A stretch of DNA of 64,000 bases, taken from contig CAJWLK010000001.1 of NCBI GenBank assembly GCA_913043255.1, positions 487,752-551,751 of the forward strand, given 5' to 3'. Below, one piece after another: positions 59,162 to 64,000 of this stretch. Numbering within the stretch: the stretch's first letter is position 1; the number at the start of each line of letters is the position of its first letter. A model generated the notes under the pieces. It saw nothing but the letters and a program-made list of their open reading frames with translations, was not told the origin of the DNA and searched no databases. The translations under genes were made by a program, and so were the position numbers. This stretch comes from an uncultured Gemmatimonadota bacterium (GTDB lineage: Bacteria > Gemmatimonadota > Gemmatimonadetes > Palauibacterales > Palauibacteraceae).

Positions 59162-60069
59162 TATTTGGCCATGAACTCGGCAAGCTCTTCCATCATATCT
59201 TTTACTGTAGGCGAATCGGAATAACCGGCCATACGCCAGAGCTCATTATTCACAGAATCGTGATTGCTAGCTAATGTCATGTCTACCGCCAAATCGGCAT
59301 CAGTAGGACTAATAGAAACATCTTCTCTTTCAAACTCTTCCCCAAAAACATTCAAAAGCTCTGACTTAGTGACACAATCTTTAGGTATCAGGTGGTGGAG
59401 GTGGCCCAACTGAAAATCGTTATCAATGATACCTTGGCAAATCTTCGCGAAATGAAGAGTAGTGACACCATTCCATAAATGGTTTGTGAATCCAAATATT
59501 TCAGCCTGCGGAGGCTGTGAAAGAAACCATTCAAGAAGGAAGGTCTTTCGCCTAAGTTCTGGGCCAATTATTGAGCATCGTATATGGCTGACCGAGTCTG
59601 CATAAACCTCGCCGATACTTTTGGTCTTACCATATGCATCCACAGCATCATGGAGATCTTCTTCAGAATAGGACCCTTGTGAACCAGAAAATACACAATC
59701 GGTAGCTATCTGAAGAACGTTGGCGCCACATTCACTTGCCAAGTTAGCCACCACGTGGGGAAGAACACCGTTGATTTGGATGGCGGTAAGCACTTTCCCC
59801 ACATCTTGGTCATCGATGTAAGGCTTAGTCACGCCGATAGCATTGATAATCCAATCCACACCCTGAAAAGCAGAACGCCAGGAGTCATCTGTAAGTACAG
59901 GCCAATCTAGGAGATGCCAGGATATATCAGGATTTTTTTCTGAGCACAGTTTCAGAAGTTCCGGATCACGTACACTAGCAGACAAATCAAACCGAGAGGC
60001 TAGTCTCAGCCACTGAACAACCATGGATCCTAGCATTCCGGATGCACCGAGAACCAATACTTTCACCAT
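59152..60069 (-). CDS. SDR / dTDP-4-dehydrorhamnose reductase-like sugar nucleotide reductase (RmlD family)
   Basis: VLVLGASGMLGSMVVQWLRL, LQIATDCVFSGSQGSYSEEDLHDAVDAYGKTKSIGE. Confidence 0.88.
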   Translation of the reverse strand: MVKVLVLGASGMLGSMVVQWLRLASRFDLSASVRDPELLKLCSEKNPDISWHLLDWPVLTDDSWRSAFQGVDWIINAIGVTKPYIDDQDVGKVLTAIQINGVLPHVVANLASECGANVLQIATDCVFSGSQGSYSEEDLHDAVDAYGKTKSIGEVYADSVSHIRCSIIGPELRRKTFLLEWFLSQPPQAEIFGFTNHLWNGVTTLHFAKICQGIIDNDFQLGHLHHLIPKDCVTKSELLNVFGEEFEREDVSISPTDADLAVDMTLASNHDSVNNELWRMAGYSDSPTVKDMMEELAEFMAKYWV

Positions 60070-60123
60070 ATTTGAGTGCCCTCACAGAAACGGGACGTCC
60101 TTCTTTCAGAATGTCCCGGAAGT

Positions 60124-60567
60124 TTATCTAGGGACGACAGACCAAGGGTCCCATTGGAAGGCGTCAAATCGGAAGTCATCTTTCTGGCTCTCCGAAAGCG
60201 AGGCGTCCGAGAAAAAGATCAGCTTAGTGCCCGCGTCCAGTGTCTTGGCTCCATGGGCATACCCAGGCGGAACCCAAAGCACGGTTGGATCTGAGGAGGT
60301 GAGTACATAGCGGTAGATATGGGGATCAACAGGCGGGTTTTCTGGGTCCTCTATACGCACAAGGGCAAGGATCGCCGTGCCCTCCAAGGCCATGACATAT
60401 TTGCTTTCCTCCATGTGGCAGTGCCATGCCCGTATGAAACCGACCTCATGGTTTTCAACCACATAGAACCGCCGCACTTCCGCAAGATCGAAATTGTTGA
60501 CGAAGCTGATCGAGCCACGATCATCCACAAACATCGCACCCTTGATCAGATCTGGTTCTTCGTGCAC
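60124..60567 (-). CDS. Cupin, dTDP-4-dehydrorhamnose 3,5-epimerase-like (RmlC family)
   Basis: FVNNFDLAEVRRFYVVENHEVGFIRAWHCHMEESKYVMALEGTAILALV...WVPPGYAHGAKTLD. Confidence 0.85.
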   Translation of the reverse strand: MHEEPDLIKGAMFVDDRGSISFVNNFDLAEVRRFYVVENHEVGFIRAWHCHMEESKYVMALEGTAILALVRIEDPENPPVDPHIYRYVLTSSDPTVLWVPPGYAHGAKTLDAGTKLIFFSDASLSESQKDDFRFDAFQWDPWSVVPR

Positions 60568-60610
60568 CCTTAGCCTCCCCTCAGAAATTTTCGCTACACC
60601 TTAAGCCGCA

Positions 60611-61579
60611 TCAAATCCACGACTCCGCATCTGCTTGGCCCTCCTGCTCCATCGCTTCTTTTAAGAAGCGGACATTGGAATGTCGGGCGATACCTAGTTT
60701 TTTCACTCTTCCCTCCACCAGGAGATCCTTGAGTTCACTGATCCCGTCGTCGAGAGAGTAGCGCGGTTGAAACCCAAAGGCGTCGATCGACTTCTGGCTG
60801 GATACGCGGTAGTTCCTACTGTCTTCAAACTTCATTTCTGTCTTTTCGATCTTCAGATCCGGGAAAAGGGATTTTAGATGATCAGCCAGATCTCCAATCT
60901 TCATATTATCTGCGTGGAGGTTGTAAATCCCCTTATGATCAGTATCAATATTCTGGGTGATCGCTTCAGCCACATCCCGCACATGGAGCAAGGGTCTGTA
61001 TTGTTCTCCTCCGAACACCTTTACTTGACCTCTAGTAAAAGCACGTGCAGTGAGAACATTGACCACAAGATCCATCCGGATTCTTGAGAAGAGATCGCCT
61101 ATCCCGAAGAGTGTCCCAAGACGGAAAATCATGGCGTTACAATCCTTTAAGCACTCCTCAGCTTCTAATTTGCTCTCGGCATAGACAGAAAGGGGGGACA
61201 ATGGAGATTCTTCATCTAATATGCCTTCCGCAGCCCCATAAACAGAGCACGTTGACATAAAAATAATTCGTCCATCGAAATCGTTGGCAAGCCTAGCAAC
61301 AGTATCCCTATTCACTTCTAAGGTCAGTTCTGGATCTAGTGCGCAAGCCCCATCACCAACAATGCCAGCCAGACAGACAACCACATCCGCCCATTCTAGG
61401 TGGGGATAAAGAGAACGATGGTCACGCACATCCCCCAGTACAAAAGGTACCTGTTTACGATACGACTCTTCGTAGAGCAATGAATCGTAAACACGGACGT
61501 TATGCTGGGTCAGTAGTAAGCGTTCAGTAAGAGCACCTCCTACGTAACCGGCACCCCCGGTCACTAAAACATTCGCCAT
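60611..61579 (-). CDS. NAD-dependent epimerase/dehydratase family protein
   Basis: VLVTGGAGYVGGALTERLLLTQHNVRVYDSLLY, MSTCSVYGAAEGILDEESPLSPLSVYAESKLEAEE. Confidence 0.92.
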   Translation of the reverse strand: MANVLVTGGAGYVGGALTERLLLTQHNVRVYDSLLYEESYRKQVPFVLGDVRDHRSLYPHLEWADVVVCLAGIVGDGACALDPELTLEVNRDTVARLANDFDGRIIFMSTCSVYGAAEGILDEESPLSPLSVYAESKLEAEECLKDCNAMIFRLGTLFGIGDLFSRIRMDLVVNVLTARAFTRGQVKVFGGEQYRPLLHVRDVAEAITQNIDTDHKGIYNLHADNMKIGDLADHLKSLFPDLKIEKTEMKFEDSRNYRVSSQKSIDAFGFQPRYSLDDGISELKDLLVEGRVKKLGIARHSNVRFLKEAMEQEGQADAESWI

Positions 61580-61633
61580 CTCAGCATCCTACCTTTTCAG
61601 TTGATCCAGCCTAAGCCCTAAGGCGCATCTTTG

Positions 61634-61650
61634 ATTTGGAGAGTCCAAAT
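61634..61650. repeat. Inverted repeat ATTTGGA-GAG-TCCAAAT in AT-rich intergenic region
   Basis: Perfect 7-bp arms, 3-nt spacer, upstream of the epimerase gene (minus strand). Confidence 0.6.
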
Positions 61651-61663
61651 ATAAACATAAATA

Positions 61664-61677
61664 AACAATCGATTGTT
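61664..61677. repeat. 14-bp perfect palindrome AACAATCGATTGTT
   Basis: Read directly; about 14 bp from the inverted repeat at 61634-61650. Confidence 0.6.
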
Positions 61678-61758
61678 AGCATTTTTAAAAAACTAATACT
61701 AGCACACATTTCTTACAGGGTGAGCATATCAAATTAAATATGTCAGTTCCAGGAAATA

Positions 61759-62886
61759 TTAAGAGTCTGAGGATAGTTCTTTGAATAGAATTTCGTATTG
61801 ACGTATAACCTCACCTGCACTGAAACGTTGTACCGAAACTTTCGCTGTGTTGGCCATACGATCCCGAATATCTGGAGATTTTAAAAGACATTCAATATTA
61901 GAGGTCAGAGAATTAGAAGACCCAGGCTCACAGAGTTGGCCATCTATTCCTTCTTCGATTATCTCATCGGGCCCCGACGGACAACGAGTAGCAAGTACTG
62001 GGGTTCCACACGCCATAGCTTCTGGAATCACATGCCCAAATCCTTCCCAGCGAGAGGAAAGAACAAAAAGGTCAGCCATCGCAATGTAAGGAAATGGATT
62101 TGCAATAAAACCAGGCATTATTACATGTTTTGATATCCCTAGATTCTTAGCAAGTGCTTTGAGGTTGTAATCCTCAATACCCTCGCCAATAATGAGCAAA
62201 CGCCAAGGGGCATCCAATTGGGAAACCGCTTCGATTAACAATTCAAACCCCTTCTGCGGAACCAATCTTCCCACTGCTATAATCCGGTGCTGATTCGAAT
62301 CATCGGTCCATCCGGGCAACGGATCAGCTTTTTCCATTGACAACGATTGAATCGCTTCTAAGTCAATGGGATTATAGATCATCCTTACGCGATCTTCTTT
62401 CAGGCTGTAACGATCAATAACATCCCTGCGTACACCCTTAGAAAGAGCTATGACGGTTTCGGCTCTCCGATAAGCCCAGCGCACTGCCATCCCTGACAAT
62501 GTACGCAACGGTCTTCCTGCCGCAGTCAAATTGTTAGACTCTCTGACCACTACTGGAACACCTTTTCGTGATAATATCCCACTTATAACCGTGGCGACGT
62601 TGATATGCAGAAGGGTCGACATTACCACATCAGGAGATTCTGATCGTATCCAACGGGCCAATGGTATAATCGACCATAAAGTTCGAACGCTATCCAGTGT
62701 CACAATCTTGACATCGGACTTTAACAGCGACCGAAAAGACCCAGCCGGGCGATAGAGAACCAGAATAGGATCGAACAATTCCCTATCAAGATGATTAAGC
62801 ACATTCAAAAATGTGCGCTGCGCACCCCCACCTCCTAATTCAGGGAGTACAACAGCCACTTTAATCTTGTGATCACCCAAAGTCAT
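61759..62886 (-). CDS. Glycosyltransferase family 4 protein
   Basis: VLPELGGGGAQRTFLNVLNHL, IIAVGRLVPQKGFELLIEAVSQL, SSRWEGFGHVIPEAMACGTPVLATRCPSGPDEII. Confidence 0.93.
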   Translation of the reverse strand: MTLGDHKIKVAVVLPELGGGGAQRTFLNVLNHLDRELFDPILVLYRPAGSFRSLLKSDVKIVTLDSVRTLWSIIPLARWIRSESPDVVMSTLLHINVATVISGILSRKGVPVVVRESNNLTAAGRPLRTLSGMAVRWAYRRAETVIALSKGVRRDVIDRYSLKEDRVRMIYNPIDLEAIQSLSMEKADPLPGWTDDSNQHRIIAVGRLVPQKGFELLIEAVSQLDAPWRLLIIGEGIEDYNLKALAKNLGISKHVIMPGFIANPFPYIAMADLFVLSSRWEGFGHVIPEAMACGTPVLATRCPSGPDEIIEEGIDGQLCEPGSSNSLTSNIECLLKSPDIRDRMANTAKVSVQRFSAGEVIRQYEILFKELSSDS

Positions 62887-63102
62887 CGGAGAATGGATTG
62901 GGGCTTATCGATATAAGCATTTGACAGAGCCCTGAATTGTTTGAATAAGAAGGTCCGAGAGGCGCTTGCATTGTTATTCGTAGTTAGGCAAGAGTATTGG
63001 CGTGACAACCCGTGTAGAGTGGACAGAGAAGCAACCAACTCTTGGGCTCCCCATCTATTACTCTGCCCAGACTTCATCTGTCATAGCACTCCGCCGGCTT
63101 AC

Positions 63103-64000
63103 TCATTTGCCCTCTTTGGCAAACAACATCGATTGGAAGGCGCCTAGAGTTTGCTCCCCAGATAATCGCGGATTGAAATTTTCCGTTATATGTCCACGTA
63201 CCTGCAACGATGGTAGGAATGCCTTTTCCCTCACCACAAACTTCATCCGTTCAATGAGGCTTAACAAAGAATCTGAATCGAACAGATAGCCGCTCACCCG
63301 TTCCTGGATCAATTCATTCATCCCCGGAATATCTGCAGCCAGAATCGTCTTGCCCCTTGCCATTGCTTCCATCAAGGCTCGAGGAATGCCTTCAACCAAA
63401 GATGTCTGAAGTACAATATGCGCATTATTTAACAAAGGTCTCAAATCGTCCAGTCTTCCGTGAAATACAACTCGACCATCACCCCCTAGACGAGTAACCA
63501 GTCGTTCTAAATCCGCACGCATAGGCCCATCTCCAACGATATCAAGGTGAAGCTCAGGATGTTCATTGGCGACTTCGCAAACAGCCCGAATCGCCCAATC
63601 AATTCTCTTATGTGGCTTTAGCTTCCCACATATTACCACACGAATTTCATCATGGGTCGGAGGCAAATCCAACAAGTCTTCTTTTAGCCATTTCTCATCC
63701 AAAAAATTTGGAATATGGAATATTCTTTGCGGTGAGATTTTCTGGTCTAACAACCACTTATAAATTGCCTCCGAAATTGCAATCACCCCATCCATTCGCC
63801 TAAGGGCGACACAATAGATGCGTACTGCTACCGAACCCAATATCCTGCCTAATTGGACATGGTAAGCATCCCCCAGGAAAACTCGGACGGAGGACACCGA
63901 CACCCATGGACCCTTCGATACCGCATTTAGAAAGTCTGGTCGTAGATTGTAACTGCAAACCAGATCTGGTTTTTGTTCTTGCAAAAAACGAGTAAACTTT
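63103..64000 (-). CDS. Glycosyltransferase family 4 protein, N-terminus beyond the window edge
   Basis: VVICGKLKPHKRIDWAIRAVCEVANEHPELHLDIVGDGPMRADLERLV...VEGIPRALMEAMARGKTILAADIPGMNELIQ; frame stays open to the window end. Confidence 0.9.
   Translation of the reverse strand, partial: KFTRFLQEQKPDLVCSYNLRPDFLNAVSKGPWVSVSSVRVFLGDAYHVQLGRILGSVAVRIYCVALRRMDGVIAISEAIYKWLLDQKISPQRIFHIPNFLDEKWLKEDLLDLPPTHDEIRVVICGKLKPHKRIDWAIRAVCEVANEHPELHLDIVGDGPMRADLERLVTRLGGDGRVVFHGRLDDLRPLLNNAHIVLQTSLVEGIPRALMEAMARGKTILAADIPGMNELIQERVSGYLFDSDSLLSLIERMKFVVREKAFLPSLQVRGHITENFNPRLSGEQTLGAFQSMLFAKEGK

Noticed and set aside
1-64000. CRISPR arrays, tRNA/rRNA genes, insertion sequences, prophage or classical defence systems
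   Set aside because: No regular direct repeats, tRNA-like cloverleaf, transposase/integrase or known defence proteins were recognised by eye; tRNAscan-SE, minced and ISfinder searches were not possible here.

Overview
The window is ordinary, gene-dense bacterial chromosome with Gram-negative features. The gene set resembles Gemmatimonadota or a related lineage, but that is only an inference. No rRNA, tRNA, CRISPR array, transposase or phage module was recognised. The left part is largely housekeeping: pyrD (partial)/pyrK, an Amidase_3, smpB, DUF58 plus a BatA-like protein, mfd, a SurA-like PPIase, pdxA, ftsE-ftsX-envC-like M23, holB-like, moaC, a UDP-sugar dehydrogenase, a LysM lytic transglycosylase, guaB, a PPTase, glnA and a large NAD-glutamate dehydrogenase. 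The middle carries secreted peptidases and hydrolases (S46, amidohydrolase, S9, alpha/beta hydrolase), a cystathionine beta-synthase, a MATE transporter and an aminotransferase. From about 46.5 kb to the right edge, all genes on the minus strand form a surface-polysaccharide cluster (Wzi-like, LhgO-like, NeuB-like, sugar transferase, ATP-grasp, PHP, DegT, epimerases, cupin, glycosyltransferases). The strongest hidden signal is a SelW/Rdx-family selenoprotein gene at 30092-30310 (+). It has an in-frame UGA in a CxxU motif and a SECIS-like hairpin directly downstream, and the ORF track misses it. Other second-look items are: a 56-aa ORF joined by ATGA overlaps to both neighbours in the glycan operon; an mfd gene with no canonical start codon at its apparent N-terminus; a beta-barrel C-terminus remnant in front of the MATE gene; a short large-type GDH; a small ORF or structured leader before guaB; and palindromic elements in AT-rich intergenic regions.
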